This document shows, in pieces, positions 17,599 to 27,175 of a stretch of DNA of 64,000 bases. Made by a program: the position numbers and the translations under genes. The stretch lies in assembly GCF_042675915.1 (NCBI RefSeq), contig NZ_JBHTKL010000005.1, positions 682,001 through 746,000 of the forward strand, read 5' to 3'. Source of the stretch: Thalassobacillus_A hwangdonensis (GTDB lineage: Bacteria; Bacillota; Bacilli; Bacillales; Halobacillaceae). Position 1 is the stretch's first letter, and every line of letters starts with the position of its first letter. The notes under the pieces were generated by a model. That model was not told where the DNA came from. It made no database searches and was given only the letters and a program-made list of their open reading frames with translations.

Positions 17599-18699
17599 AT
17601 GATCCGTACAGAAGAAATGCTGTTGAACGTTGGTCCGCAGCACCCAAGTACCCACGGGGTTTTCCGCCTGGTCATCAAAGTTGACGGAGAAACGATCAAG
17701 GAAGCTACACCTGTTATCGGCTATCTCCATCGTGGCACAGAAAAACTTGCAGAAGATCTCCAATACACGCAGATCATTCCGTACACTGACAGAATGGATT
17801 ACATATCAGCGATGACGAACAACTACGTCCTTGTTCATGCGGTAGAAACGATGATGGGGATCGAAATTCCCGATCGAGCCGAATATTTGCGCGTGTTGGC
17901 AATGGAACTGGGACGGGTAGCCAGCCACCTTGTCTGGTTTGGTACATATTTATTGGATATTGGTGCTGTCAGTCCATTTTTATATGCGTTCAGGGAACGA
18001 GAACTGATCATCAACTTGCTGAATGAACTATCCGGTGCCCGTCTTACGTTCAATTACATGCGCGTCGGTGGAGTGAAATGGGATGCACCAGAGGGTTGGA
18101 TTGAAAAAGTAGAGGAATTCGTTCCTTATATGAGAAAGCAACTCGAAGGGTACCATGAGCTTGTCAGTGGAAATGAAATCTTCACGAATCGAGTGAAAGG
18201 AATCGGTCGTTACACACAGGAGGATGCGATCAATTATTCGCTTAGTGGAGCGAACCTTCGCTGCACGGGAATCGAGTGGGACTTGAGGAAACATGAGCCG
18301 TATTCCGTTTACGACCGCTTTGATTTCGATGTCATCACAAGACAGGATGGAGACGCCTGGGCACGTTACCAATGCCGGATGGCGGAAATCGAAGAGTCAT
18401 TGAAGATCATCGAACAGGCAGTCCAACAGATTCCCGATGATGGAAAGTTCATGGGAAAGGCCCCACGGATCATCAAAGTACCGAAAGGAGAAGGGTTCGT
18501 CCGAATCGAGTCCCCCCGCGGGGAAATCGGCTGTTACATTGCCAGTGAAGGAAAGAAAGAACCTTACCGTCTCAAGTTTCGCCGGCCTTCTTTCTATAAC
18601 CTTCAGATTCTACCAAAGCTGTTAAAGGGAGAAAACATGGCGAATCTGATCACTATTCTAGGAGGCGTCGATATCGTTCTCGGGGAGGTTGATGGCTGA
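17599..18699 (+). CDS. nuoD: NADH-quinone oxidoreductase-like subunit D
   Basis: The 366-residue 49-kDa subunit has the motifs GPQHPSTHGVFRL, IGYLHRGTEKLAE and the C-terminal ILGGVDIVLGEVDG. It forms the quinone pocket together with NuoB. GTGGAGGTGTAGG precedes the ATG. The stop shares one base with the nuoH start. Confidence 0.97.
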   Translation: MIRTEEMLLNVGPQHPSTHGVFRLVIKVDGETIKEATPVIGYLHRGTEKLAEDLQYTQIIPYTDRMDYISAMTNNYVLVHAVETMMGIEIPDRAEYLRVLAMELGRVASHLVWFGTYLLDIGAVSPFLYAFRERELIINLLNELSGARLTFNYMRVGGVKWDAPEGWIEKVEEFVPYMRKQLEGYHELVSGNEIFTNRVKGIGRYTQEDAINYSLSGANLRCTGIEWDLRKHEPYSVYDRFDFDVITRQDGDAWARYQCRMAEIEESLKIIEQAVQQIPDDGKFMGKAPRIIKVPKGEGFVRIESPRGEIGCYIASEGKKEPYRLKFRRPSFYNLQILPKLLKGENMANLITILGGVDIVLGEVDG

Positions 18700-19721
18700 T
18701 GACATGGGTCGAAGGAGTATTCCAATCACAGCCTGGATGGTCGAATCTGGCAATCTTCCTCAGTATGGGACTTGGCATGCTATCAATTGCGCTTGGATTT
18801 GTAACGTTCGCCATCCTTGCTGAGCGTAAGGTGATGGGGTATATGCAGCTAAGACATGGACCGAACCGGGTAGGTGGCCGTTTCGGGCTGTTACAATCCG
18901 TAGCGGATATTCTGAAGCTGTTGATCAAAGAGGACACACGCCCGAAACTCGCAGATAAACCTTTGTTCATTCTCGCGCCGGTCATTGCATATACACCTGC
19001 ATTCATGGTACTTGCCGTCATTCCATTTACAGAAGCATTCCGGTTTTCCGATATCGGAGTCGGGCTGCTTTACTATATTGCGATTTCCGGAATCTCCACA
19101 CTCGGTATCGTCACCGCCGGGTGGGCGTCGAATAATAAATATGCACTGATGGGCGGGATGCGGTCGGCAGCTCAGATGATCTCCTATGAAATACCACTTG
19201 TCATGTCGGTCATCGGAGTCATCCTGTTTGCAGGCAGCCTGAACCTCTACGACATCGTCCAGGCACAGGAAAACATCGCTTATCTGTTTTTGCAGCCGGT
19301 AGCGTTCGTCGTATTCCTGATTGCAGGAACAGCAGAACTTAATCGTACACCATTCGACCTTCCGGAAGCGGAATCAGAACTCGTAGCAGGCTATCACGTC
19401 GAATATTCCGGCTTCCGATGGGCGTTCTTCATGCTTTCTGAATACGTCTATCTTTTCGGAATGTCTGCACTGATCACGGTACTTTTCCTAGGCGGGTGGA
19501 ACGCCCCGATCCCAGGTATCGGATTGAATGAACTAGGCCTTGGCGCCATTTGGTTCACGATGAAGTTCATCATCATCCTTTTCCTGTTCATGTGGATGCG
19601 GATCACGTTCCCAAGGCTTCGAGCCGATCAATTGATGGAGTTCGGATGGAAAATATTGCTGCCGATAGCATTGGCAAATATCTTTTTAAGCGCGATCATC
19701 AAGACACTATTTTTCAGCTAG
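18699..19721 (+). CDS. nuoH: NADH-quinone oxidoreductase-like subunit H
   Basis: The 340-residue membrane subunit has about eight helices and the characteristic quinone-access segments ERKVMGYMQLRHGPNRVG and FDLPEAESELVAGYHVEYSG. It forms the entry of the quinone tunnel. GGGGAGGTT precedes the start, which overlaps nuoD by one base. Confidence 0.97.
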   Translation: MTWVEGVFQSQPGWSNLAIFLSMGLGMLSIALGFVTFAILAERKVMGYMQLRHGPNRVGGRFGLLQSVADILKLLIKEDTRPKLADKPLFILAPVIAYTPAFMVLAVIPFTEAFRFSDIGVGLLYYIAISGISTLGIVTAGWASNNKYALMGGMRSAAQMISYEIPLVMSVIGVILFAGSLNLYDIVQAQENIAYLFLQPVAFVVFLIAGTAELNRTPFDLPEAESELVAGYHVEYSGFRWAFFMLSEYVYLFGMSALITVLFLGGWNAPIPGIGLNELGLGAIWFTMKFIIILFLFMWMRITFPRLRADQLMEFGWKILLPIALANIFLSAIIKTLFFS

Positions 19722-19754
19722 AGTGAAATCCCAATACAAAAGGGGGCTGAACAG

Positions 19755-20174
19755 ATGCTCGGATTAGTGAAAGGTCTGAAATATACACTGAAGAATATGA
19801 CGAAGGAAAAAATGACCTACCAATATCCAGAGGAATCGATTCCGATGCCCGACCGCTTCAGAGGCATCCAGAAATTCTATCCGGAAAAATGCATCGTCTG
19901 CAATCAGTGTGCCAATATTTGTCCGACTGATTGCATCGATCTTACAGGAAAGAAACACCCTGATCCCGATAAAAAAGGGAAGATCATTGATACGTATGAT
20001 ATCAATTTCGAAATTTGCATCCTCTGCGACTTATGTACAGAGGTCTGTCCTACGGAAGCAATTGTCATGACGAACAATTTCGAACTGGCAGAGTACTCCA
20101 GAGATGAGTTATTCAAAAACCTCGAATGGCTGGATGAAAATGACCAGAACATCAGAAAGGAGAATAAAGTATGA
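19755..20174 (+). CDS. nuoI: NADH-quinone oxidoreductase-like subunit I
   Basis: The 139-residue ferredoxin-like subunit has two [4Fe-4S] motifs, CIVCNQCANICPTDC and CILCDLCTEVCPTE, that pass electrons to NuoB. AAAGGGGGCTG precedes the ATG. It overlaps nuoJ by 4 bp. Confidence 0.96.
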   Translation: MLGLVKGLKYTLKNMTKEKMTYQYPEESIPMPDRFRGIQKFYPEKCIVCNQCANICPTDCIDLTGKKHPDPDKKGKIIDTYDINFEICILCDLCTEVCPTEAIVMTNNFELAEYSRDELFKNLEWLDENDQNIRKENKV

Positions 20175-20686
20175 GTGGTGAACTGCTCGCCTTTCTGATT
20201 TTAGCGATGCTTGCGATCCTCGGTGGAATTCTGATGATCAACCTGACGAAAGTCATCCACATGCTGCTCTCGCTCGTACTGACTTTCCTTTCCATTGCAG
20301 GAATCTACGTCCTGCTGTCAGCAGAGTTCGTCGCAGCAGTCCAAGTGCTGATTTACTCCGGTGCCATCACTATCATCATGATTTTCGGAATCATGCTCAC
20401 CCGACACAATGATGAGCAGCGGGAGAAGATCAATCCAATCCGCAATCTGGCTGTGGGCATCGGGATCATTCTTTTTTTCGTCGCAATGTATGTCCCAATT
20501 AACTCGATGAGCTTCGGCGAGCAGGCGACTGATCTGCATGTCGAAAACACGAAGCAGATCGGGGAAGCGCTCTATACGAAATACGTCATCCCTTTCGAAC
20601 TGATGTCAGTGGTGTTACTTGTAGCACTAGTAGGCGCCATCATTTTGGCGAAAAAGGATGACGCTCAGGAGGCGGAAGAAAAATGA
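20171..20686 (+). CDS. nuoJ: NADH-quinone oxidoreductase-like subunit J
   Basis: The 171-residue membrane subunit has five helices and the conserved VQVLIYSGAITIIMIFGIML helix 3, whose pi-bulge is important for coupling. It overlaps nuoI and nuoK by 4 bp each, indicating tight translational coupling. Confidence 0.95.
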   Translation: MSGELLAFLILAMLAILGGILMINLTKVIHMLLSLVLTFLSIAGIYVLLSAEFVAAVQVLIYSGAITIIMIFGIMLTRHNDEQREKINPIRNLAVGIGIILFFVAMYVPINSMSFGEQATDLHVENTKQIGEALYTKYVIPFELMSVVLLVALVGAIILAKKDDAQEAEEK

Positions 20687-20997
20687 GCGCCGTACCTTTG
20701 AACGTTTATCTGTTGTTGGCATTGATCCTGTTCTGTATCGGGTTGTACGGAGCCCTTACAAAAAGGAATGTCATCATCGTACTTATTTCCATTGAATTGA
20801 TGCTGAACGCAGTCAATATCAACCTGGTCGCCTTCAGTAAATATGGATTGAATCCGAATATCACCGGACAGATCTTTTCTTTATTCACGATAACTGTGGC
20901 TGCAGCGGAAGCGGCTGTGGGATTGGCGATTGTAATCGCACTCTATCGTAATCGTTCAACCGTTCAAGTCGATGAGATGAACACGATGAAGCATTAA
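20683..20997 (+). CDS. nuoK: NADH-quinone oxidoreductase-like subunit K
   Basis: The 104-residue membrane subunit has three helices. The conserved glutamates sit in SIELMLNAVNINL and in helix 3 (AAAEAAVGLAIVIALYR). It couples the quinone site to the antiporter-like subunits and overlaps nuoJ by 4 bp. Confidence 0.96.
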   Translation: MSAVPLNVYLLLALILFCIGLYGALTKRNVIIVLISIELMLNAVNINLVAFSKYGLNPNITGQIFSLFTITVAAAEAAVGLAIVIALYRNRSTVQVDEMNTMKH

Positions 20998-21036
20998 TCA
21001 ACGAAAGGATTCCGCACAGAGGGGAGTGGTTGTGTT

Positions 21037-22902
21037 TTGCTACAAATGACTTGGTTGATTCCGTTATTCCCATTGATTTCATTCATTTTGCTGGTTTTCC
21101 TCAGAAAAAAGGGACAAGCCATTGCGAGTACAATCGGAATCGCGATGACTGGAATTTCTTTCGTTCTATCATTCATCGTCCTGATCGCACAGATAAACGA
21201 GGGAACCGCAGGGGAAACTGTCCCATGGCTTACGATCGGAGATGTATCCTTTGCAGTTGGGTATTTAGTGAATCCATTGAATGCCTTAATGCTTGTTATC
21301 GTTTCATTGGTCAGTTTCCTTGTACATATCTACTCAAAAGGCTATATGCACGATGATCAACGGTTAACGACGTTTTACAGTTATTTAGGGCTGTTTACGT
21401 TCTCCATGCTTGCACTCGTCCTATCCCCAAACCTGCTTCAGCTTTATATTTTCTGGGAGCTGGTTGGGGTAGGATCCTTCCTGCTGATCGGCTTCTATTT
21501 TGGGAAAGAAGAAGCGAGAGCAGCGGCGAAAAAAGCATTCATCATGACCAGGATCGGGGATGTCGGCCTGTTGATCGGAATGATTCTATTATTCTGGCAA
21601 ACTGGCACGCTCGAACTTGCTTCAATATTTCAGGCAGTGACAGGCGGGGAAGTGGAGGAAGGGATGCTTACCCTGATCGCACTATTGATTTTTGTAGGTG
21701 CGGTCGGTAAGTCAGGTCAATTTCCACTGCACACATGGCTGCCGGACGCAATGGAAGGTCCGACACCTGTTTCCGCTTTGATTCACGCAGCAACGATGGT
21801 CGCAGCTGGAGTCTATTTAGTAGCTACGATGTTCCCTGTGTTCCAGGCGAGCCCGGTGGCAATGACGGTAGTCGCAATCATAGGTGCCTTCACTGCCATT
21901 TTCGCGGCAACGATTGGTCTCGTGCAAACCGATATCAAGCGCGTACTTGCCTATTCGACGGTTTCCCAGCTCGGTTATATGATGCTTGCATTGGGAGCGG
22001 CAGGTTACGTCGCTGGAGTCTTCCACCTGATGACACATGCATTTTTCAAGGCATTGTTGTTCCTTGCAGCGGGCAGTGTCATTCATACAGTTCATAATCA
22101 GAACATCGAGCGCATGGGTGGGCTGTGGAAGAAGCTGAAGATAACAGGACCCGTATTTCTGATTGGAACATTGGCGATTAGCGGCTTCCCATTGTTCTCA
22201 GGATTTTTCAGTAAAGAGGAGATTTTACTTGCCGCCTGGTATGACGGAAGGTACATCATCTTTTTCCTTGCATTAGTGACTGCCTTTATGACATCAGTGT
22301 ACATGTTCCGCTTATTCTTCATGGTATTCAGTGGCGAATCACGCTCAAGCCTTGGAAAAGTGAACGAGTCACCACTATCGATGACTGTACCGATGATAGT
22401 TCTAGCCTTCCTGGCTGTATTTTCAGGCTTCATCAACACGCCATGGTTCGGAACGTTCTTAGGTGATTGGTTAGTAGGGGAAAGTGCATTCCTTCCTTAT
22501 GAACATCATGAAGGCCCAATATGGATCATGCTCGCAGCCACGGTTGTCGCCCTTGCAGGAATTGCTTTAGCCTATCTGATCTATCATAAAAAATCACTGC
22601 AACGTGATTTCCTGACGAGCTACATGCCACTTACGTATAAAACGGTCTACAATAAATATTTTGTTGATGAGTTCTATCAATACACAGTGAATTATAGCAC
22701 CCGTGCAATCGGTTATCTCGGCAGCTTCATCGAGCGTTATATCGTTGAGGTGATTGTCGGTGTCGTTGCGGGACTGGTTAAAACAGCAAGTTCACTAGGG
22801 TCCAGACTACAAAGCGGCCAAGTACAGATGTACGGTGCTGTAGCTTTCATCGGATTAGCTTTACTAGTATTCATTCTAGTTGTGTCAGGGGGGTATCTAT
22901 GA
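21037..22902 (+). CDS. nuoL: NADH-quinone oxidoreductase-like subunit L
   Basis: The 621-residue antiporter-like subunit is at the distal end of the membrane arm. It has the proton-pumping core (HTWLPDAMEGPTPVSALIHA, GLVQTDIKRVLAYSTVSQLG) and a long C-terminal amphipathic helix region. TTG 21037 is preferred because GAGGGGAG (about 21020-21027) is well spaced; ATG 21046 would be too far away. It overlaps nuoM by 4 bp. Confidence 0.95.
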   Translation: MLQMTWLIPLFPLISFILLVFLRKKGQAIASTIGIAMTGISFVLSFIVLIAQINEGTAGETVPWLTIGDVSFAVGYLVNPLNALMLVIVSLVSFLVHIYSKGYMHDDQRLTTFYSYLGLFTFSMLALVLSPNLLQLYIFWELVGVGSFLLIGFYFGKEEARAAAKKAFIMTRIGDVGLLIGMILLFWQTGTLELASIFQAVTGGEVEEGMLTLIALLIFVGAVGKSGQFPLHTWLPDAMEGPTPVSALIHAATMVAAGVYLVATMFPVFQASPVAMTVVAIIGAFTAIFAATIGLVQTDIKRVLAYSTVSQLGYMMLALGAAGYVAGVFHLMTHAFFKALLFLAAGSVIHTVHNQNIERMGGLWKKLKITGPVFLIGTLAISGFPLFSGFFSKEEILLAAWYDGRYIIFFLALVTAFMTSVYMFRLFFMVFSGESRSSLGKVNESPLSMTVPMIVLAFLAVFSGFINTPWFGTFLGDWLVGESAFLPYEHHEGPIWIMLAATVVALAGIALAYLIYHKKSLQRDFLTSYMPLTYKTVYNKYFVDEFYQYTVNYSTRAIGYLGSFIERYIVEVIVGVVAGLVKTASSLGSRLQSGQVQMYGAVAFIGLALLVFILVVSGGYL

Positions 22903-24392
22903 TGGGATGGTTGACTTTACTCGTATTCTCCCCATTGATCGGCATGCTTCTTCTGGCAATGACGCCGACAAACAACACTCGGATACTTAATATCGCAGCG
23001 GTATCCAGTACGGTACTGCCGTTGATCCTTTCGTTTCTCGTCTATGCGCAGTTCCAGGGAGGGGCTGAACTTGGCGTCTCGAGTGATTGGATCAGCTTCG
23101 GGCAGGGGCAGCTGCAATTCCTGGTCGATTTTGAGCTTGGTGTCGGAGGGTTTTCGGTCATATTGATCCTGCTGACGACAATCATCTCGACATTGGCTGC
23201 AGTTGCGGCTACGTATCAGATCCAACATTCTCAAAAGGCATTTTTCCTTTGGTTTCTTTTGCTCGAAATGGGAATGCTCGGTGTGTTCTCTGCTGAGAAC
23301 CTGGTACTATTCTTCATCTTCTTCGAAATTACCTTAGTGCCGATGTTTTTCCTAATTGGAAGATGGGGCTATGTGGAGCGGGAAAATGCGGCTTACAGCT
23401 TCCTGATCTATAACGGATTAGGATCGGCGGTACTCTTATTAGTAATTGTAGCGTTATTCGCAAAGACAGGTACAACCAACATTGATGCCCTTAAAGAGAT
23501 CATGAGCAGTGATTTTCAGAATGCAGGCGCTATAAGTGAAGAGTTCAGGTTTGGGGCATTGCTTGCACTTCTCGTCGCTTTCGGAGTGAAGCTTCCTATT
23601 GTACCGCTGCATACATGGATGCTGAAAGTCCACGTCCATGCACCGCCGGCTGTGGTTATGATCCATGCTGGAATCCTGCTGAAAATCGGGGCTTACGGCC
23701 TGATCAATTTCGGCATCGGGATGTTTGGAGAACAGTTCGAACAGATTGCACCGTTCATCGCTGTTCTGGGATTGATCAACCTGTTGTACGGAGCGTTCCT
23801 CGCTTTTGTCCAAACAGAGTTGAAAAGCGTGTTCGCCTATTCAAGTGTCTCCCATATGGGGATCGTCCTGCTTGGGCTTGCTGCAATGAATGAAGCTGGT
23901 ATCCAGGGAGCGATGTTCCAAACAATCTCTCATGGGTTAATTGCAGCATTGCTGTTTTTCCTTGTTGGAATCATCTACGCAAGAACAAGAACGACGCGGT
24001 TGTCACAGCTTGGCGGTTTGGCCCATGGCATGCCGATCACTGCAGGTTTGCTGCTTGCGGCAGCGATGGCTTCGCTTGGGCTGCCAGGGATGAGCGGGTT
24101 CGTATCTGAATTTATGGCATTCCTCGGTTTATTCGAAACGATGCCGATTCTGGCTGCCATCGGTACGCTCGGTATCATATTGACAGCTGTCTACTTGCTC
24201 AGAGCGGTTCTTAGTGTAACCTTCGGAGCTGCAAGGCAGACTGCGGATATGAAAATGGATATCCATTATAAAGAATTGCTGCCTGCAGTCACACTGTTGG
24301 CTCTGATCATTCTGATAGGGATCTACCCAGGCGTGATGACAGCTACAATTAAATTTTCCATTGAAACCATCATGATCGGGTTAGGGGGGTGA
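22899..24392 (+). CDS. nuoM: NADH-quinone oxidoreductase-like subunit M
   Basis: The 497-residue antiporter-like subunit has about 14 helices. The key residues sit in the helix ending LLEMGMLGVFSA, in PLHTWMLKVHVHAPPAVVMI and in FVQTELKSVFAYSSVSHMG. It overlaps nuoL by 4 bp. Confidence 0.96.
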   Translation: MMGWLTLLVFSPLIGMLLLAMTPTNNTRILNIAAVSSTVLPLILSFLVYAQFQGGAELGVSSDWISFGQGQLQFLVDFELGVGGFSVILILLTTIISTLAAVAATYQIQHSQKAFFLWFLLLEMGMLGVFSAENLVLFFIFFEITLVPMFFLIGRWGYVERENAAYSFLIYNGLGSAVLLLVIVALFAKTGTTNIDALKEIMSSDFQNAGAISEEFRFGALLALLVAFGVKLPIVPLHTWMLKVHVHAPPAVVMIHAGILLKIGAYGLINFGIGMFGEQFEQIAPFIAVLGLINLLYGAFLAFVQTELKSVFAYSSVSHMGIVLLGLAAMNEAGIQGAMFQTISHGLIAALLFFLVGIIYARTRTTRLSQLGGLAHGMPITAGLLLAAAMASLGLPGMSGFVSEFMAFLGLFETMPILAAIGTLGIILTAVYLLRAVLSVTFGAARQTADMKMDIHYKELLPAVTLLALIILIGIYPGVMTATIKFSIETIMIGLGG

Positions 24393-24396
24393 GAGG

Positions 24397-25902
24397 ATGG
24401 ATATGGAAACGTTACTCAGCTTTGACTGGGGAATGATGGCACCTGAATTCACCATCCTGATTGTCGCGACATTCCTTTCCTTGCTGGATCTCTTCGGTAA
24501 AAAAGAATGGAACAGGACGCACTTTGGTTGGATCGGGATTGGTGGTATCATCCTCGCGCTCGTCTTCCTTTTCTTGCAAACGGGACATGAGCCGGAAATG
24601 ATCTTGAACAATACGTACCGCCTCGATGCTTTCTCACTAAGCTTTAAATGGATCCTGCTCTTAGGAGTATTGTTCGTGCTCCTGATGGGAATGAGTTATG
24701 GAAGTGATAAGGAAATCCAATATCGAGGAGAGTTCTACTATCTGTTGCTCACCGCTCTATTAGGAGCAATGATGATGGCGAGCAGTGCAGACTTGATTAC
24801 ACTATTTGTCGGCTTGGAACTATTGACGATTTCCTCCTATATATTAGCAGGTATTCAGAAGCGATCTGCCAAATCGAATGAAGCTGCAATGAAGTACATT
24901 ATCAACGGGGGGATATCGACAGCATTTACGTTATTCGGTTTCAGTTACATCTATGGTTTGACAGGGAGCACGAATCTTGCAGTTATTGCCCAGGAAATAT
25001 CGAACATTTCCGCGGGAAATGGACAATCTTTGCTGGCAATCGCGTTCATTATTTCCTTTGTCGGGCTCGCTTTTAAAATCGCTACCGCTCCATTTCACAT
25101 GTGGGCACCGGATGTATATGAAGGATCACCTACTCCTGTCACCGCTTTTCTAAGTGTCGTATCAAAGACGGCAGGGTTCGTCATCATCCTTCGAATCTTC
25201 CTTTCCATCTTCCTTTTCGCGGAAGGAAGGGAGCCGGATGAACTGTTCATCCAGTCGATGATGATTTTCATAAGCGTGCTGGCAGCGATTACGATGATCA
25301 CCGGAAACGTGATAGCGTTGAAACAAAGGAATATGAAGCGGCTGTTTGCCTACTCAAGCATTGCTCATGCAGGCTACCTGCTCGTTCCGTTCCTGGCTTT
25401 ATCCCCGATGCTGTTCGAGAGCATCTGGTTTTATCTCGTAGCCTACTTATTGATGAATCTTGGAGCATTCGCTATCATCCAGGTAATGATAGCATCGGAT
25501 CAATCCGAGGATATGAATATCTTTACTGGATTGTTCTATCGAAAACCTTCGCTTGCCGTCCTGATGACAATTTTCTTATTGTCACTTGCAGGCATACCAG
25601 GTACGGCAGGGTTCATAGGAAAGCTGAACATTTTTCTCAGTGCATTATTCGCCGACCCTTCCAGGTATGTCATCGCAGCAATCATGTTAGGGACAACGGT
25701 CATATCTTACGTCTATTACTTCGGCATCATGGTGCAGATGTTTTTCCGTCCTTCCCAGAGCGCTGCTTCGATTCGGTTCCCGGTAGGGGTGACGATCACG
25801 ATTGTCGTCTGTGCGATTGGGACAGTGCTTCTCGGAATCTTGCCTGAACTCATATTGGGATTGTTCCAGGAAAACTTCAATTTAGATGAAATGTTTTATT
25901 GA
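24397..25902 (+). CDS. nuoN: NADH-quinone oxidoreductase-like subunit N
   Basis: The 501-residue antiporter-like subunit is the last gene of the operon. Conserved segments are FKIATAPFHMWAPDVYEGSP and LKQRNMKRLFAYSSIAHAGY. GGGGGGTGAGAGG precedes the ATG. A terminator follows directly, so nuoE, nuoF and nuoG are absent from this operon. Confidence 0.96.
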   Translation: MDMETLLSFDWGMMAPEFTILIVATFLSLLDLFGKKEWNRTHFGWIGIGGIILALVFLFLQTGHEPEMILNNTYRLDAFSLSFKWILLLGVLFVLLMGMSYGSDKEIQYRGEFYYLLLTALLGAMMMASSADLITLFVGLELLTISSYILAGIQKRSAKSNEAAMKYIINGGISTAFTLFGFSYIYGLTGSTNLAVIAQEISNISAGNGQSLLAIAFIISFVGLAFKIATAPFHMWAPDVYEGSPTPVTAFLSVVSKTAGFVIILRIFLSIFLFAEGREPDELFIQSMMIFISVLAAITMITGNVIALKQRNMKRLFAYSSIAHAGYLLVPFLALSPMLFESIWFYLVAYLLMNLGAFAIIQVMIASDQSEDMNIFTGLFYRKPSLAVLMTIFLLSLAGIPGTAGFIGKLNIFLSALFADPSRYVIAAIMLGTTVISYVYYFGIMVQMFFRPSQSAASIRFPVGVTITIVVCAIGTVLLGILPELILGLFQENFNLDEMFY

Positions 25903-25910
25903 TCCTTTAT

Positions 25911-25951
25911 ATCCTGTCTGATCGGTTTGTGCCGATTGGCAGGATTTTTTT
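25911..25951 (+). terminator. Terminator of the nuo operon
   Basis: ATCCTG (25911-25916) and an inner ATCGG pair with CCGAT and CAGGAT (ending about 25944), followed by seven T. Confidence 0.85.
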
Positions 25952-26089
25952 ATATAGAAGTGTTTACTGGAATTGAAATTAAGGTATGTACCCTGTAAGG
26001 ATATCCTGCAGGTTGACAATTTCTGTTGTGCGTGGCATGTTGGATGAGGATTTGTCCACGTCAAAAGAAATTGAAGAGGTGTTAATCAA

Positions 26090-26326
26090 ATGTTTGATCA
26101 ATTTTACGCGCAGCAAGCACTCATAAGTATGGTTTCACATCTTATCTTTATCATCATTACCTGGAAGGTCCTGCAATCCGTCAAACTGGATGCATGGATC
26201 CGGAAGGGTCACGTTTTCGAAGTGCGCGTATTGATGATTTTCCTTACGATAACGATCGGTACGAGTGTCAGCCGGTTTTTCCTGGAATTTCTGCAATGGT
26301 CCCAGCAGCTGATCCATTTATTCTAG
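26090..26326 (+). CDS. ywzB: YwzB family small membrane protein (DUF1146)
   Basis: This 78-residue protein has two membrane helices (about 12-29 and 46-64) and a conserved segment around WKVLQSVKLDAWIRKG. It belongs to the DUF1146/TIGR02327 family, found in Bacillus at the same place between the atp region and ywmB-murA. Function is unknown. GAAGAGGTG precedes the ATG. Confidence 0.88.
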   Translation: MFDQFYAQQALISMVSHLIFIIITWKVLQSVKLDAWIRKGHVFEVRVLMIFLTITIGTSVSRFFLEFLQWSQQLIHLF

Positions 26327-26418
26327 TTGTCAGATGATGTAGAAATTTAACCAGTATGAAGTCGCCTTTCCCTGGAGACAATGAAACTATCAATCTACCA
26401 GGGAAAGGGACGTTATCA

Positions 26419-27141
26419 ATGAAAAACATGTTGATTGCACTTATTATCATATTAATCTATGGAACAATGGTTGAAACTTATGCGATGGAACATGAAACGA
26501 ACGACACACTTCCTATGTCCCATATCGCGGATGCGATGGAAAAGCAATCCCTGGAGATGGACGAATGGAAAGTGATGCTGAAGGAAAGTTTTCCTAGTGG
26601 CGAGTTGAAATTATGGAAGAAACAAGCTGAAATAGCACTTCCTGATGGAGAATGGACGAACACTGAAGATTCCACATCAAAAAAGTTTATTCGACAAAAC
26701 CATCACAAAGATAATGGCATGTCCGAAACGTTTAGTATCATCGTGCCAAAAGACGCAAGCCTTAGTGCTGAAGCAATCTACACGCTTGATGGTGTAAAAT
26801 GGAATGCAGATGCTGAAAAATTTGTTTCGACAACGATCCAAACGAAAAAAAGTCGGATTTTCTCTGAAAATGTCGCAATTTTCTCTTGTATGAAGACCTC
26901 TATTGATGGTACGATAGATGATGTTTTAGTATATCAAAATTTAGAAGACCTACTCAATATAGAAACGATCGAGCATATAAGTGAAAACGACTTTACCAGC
27001 ATCTCCGGCTATACGGAATTATGGGAAGAATCCATTCCGCTTCTGGACCGTCCGATGAACATCCAATTCGGCGTCAGGGAAGGTTTGGGCACAGGGACAA
27101 TCATAACGATTGGCACACCCATAATTACTGCTGAATACTAA
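26419..27141 (+). CDS. ywmB: YwmB family secreted protein
   Basis: The 240-residue product has a signal peptide (about 1-22) and a mature domain matching the YwmB family (DUF1779) by length, context and the C-terminal GYTELWEESIPLLDRPMNIQFGVREG block. Function is unknown. ATG 26419 follows AAAGGGA; the frame extends back to 26356 without family support. It lies directly before murA, as in B. subtilis. Confidence 0.85.
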   Translation: MKNMLIALIIILIYGTMVETYAMEHETNDTLPMSHIADAMEKQSLEMDEWKVMLKESFPSGELKLWKKQAEIALPDGEWTNTEDSTSKKFIRQNHHKDNGMSETFSIIVPKDASLSAEAIYTLDGVKWNADAEKFVSTTIQTKKSRIFSENVAIFSCMKTSIDGTIDDVLVYQNLEDLLNIETIEHISENDFTSISGYTELWEESIPLLDRPMNIQFGVREGLGTGTIITIGTPIITAEY

Positions 27142-27175
27142 TAATAATGAATATAGACGCGGAGGAGAATGAGCC

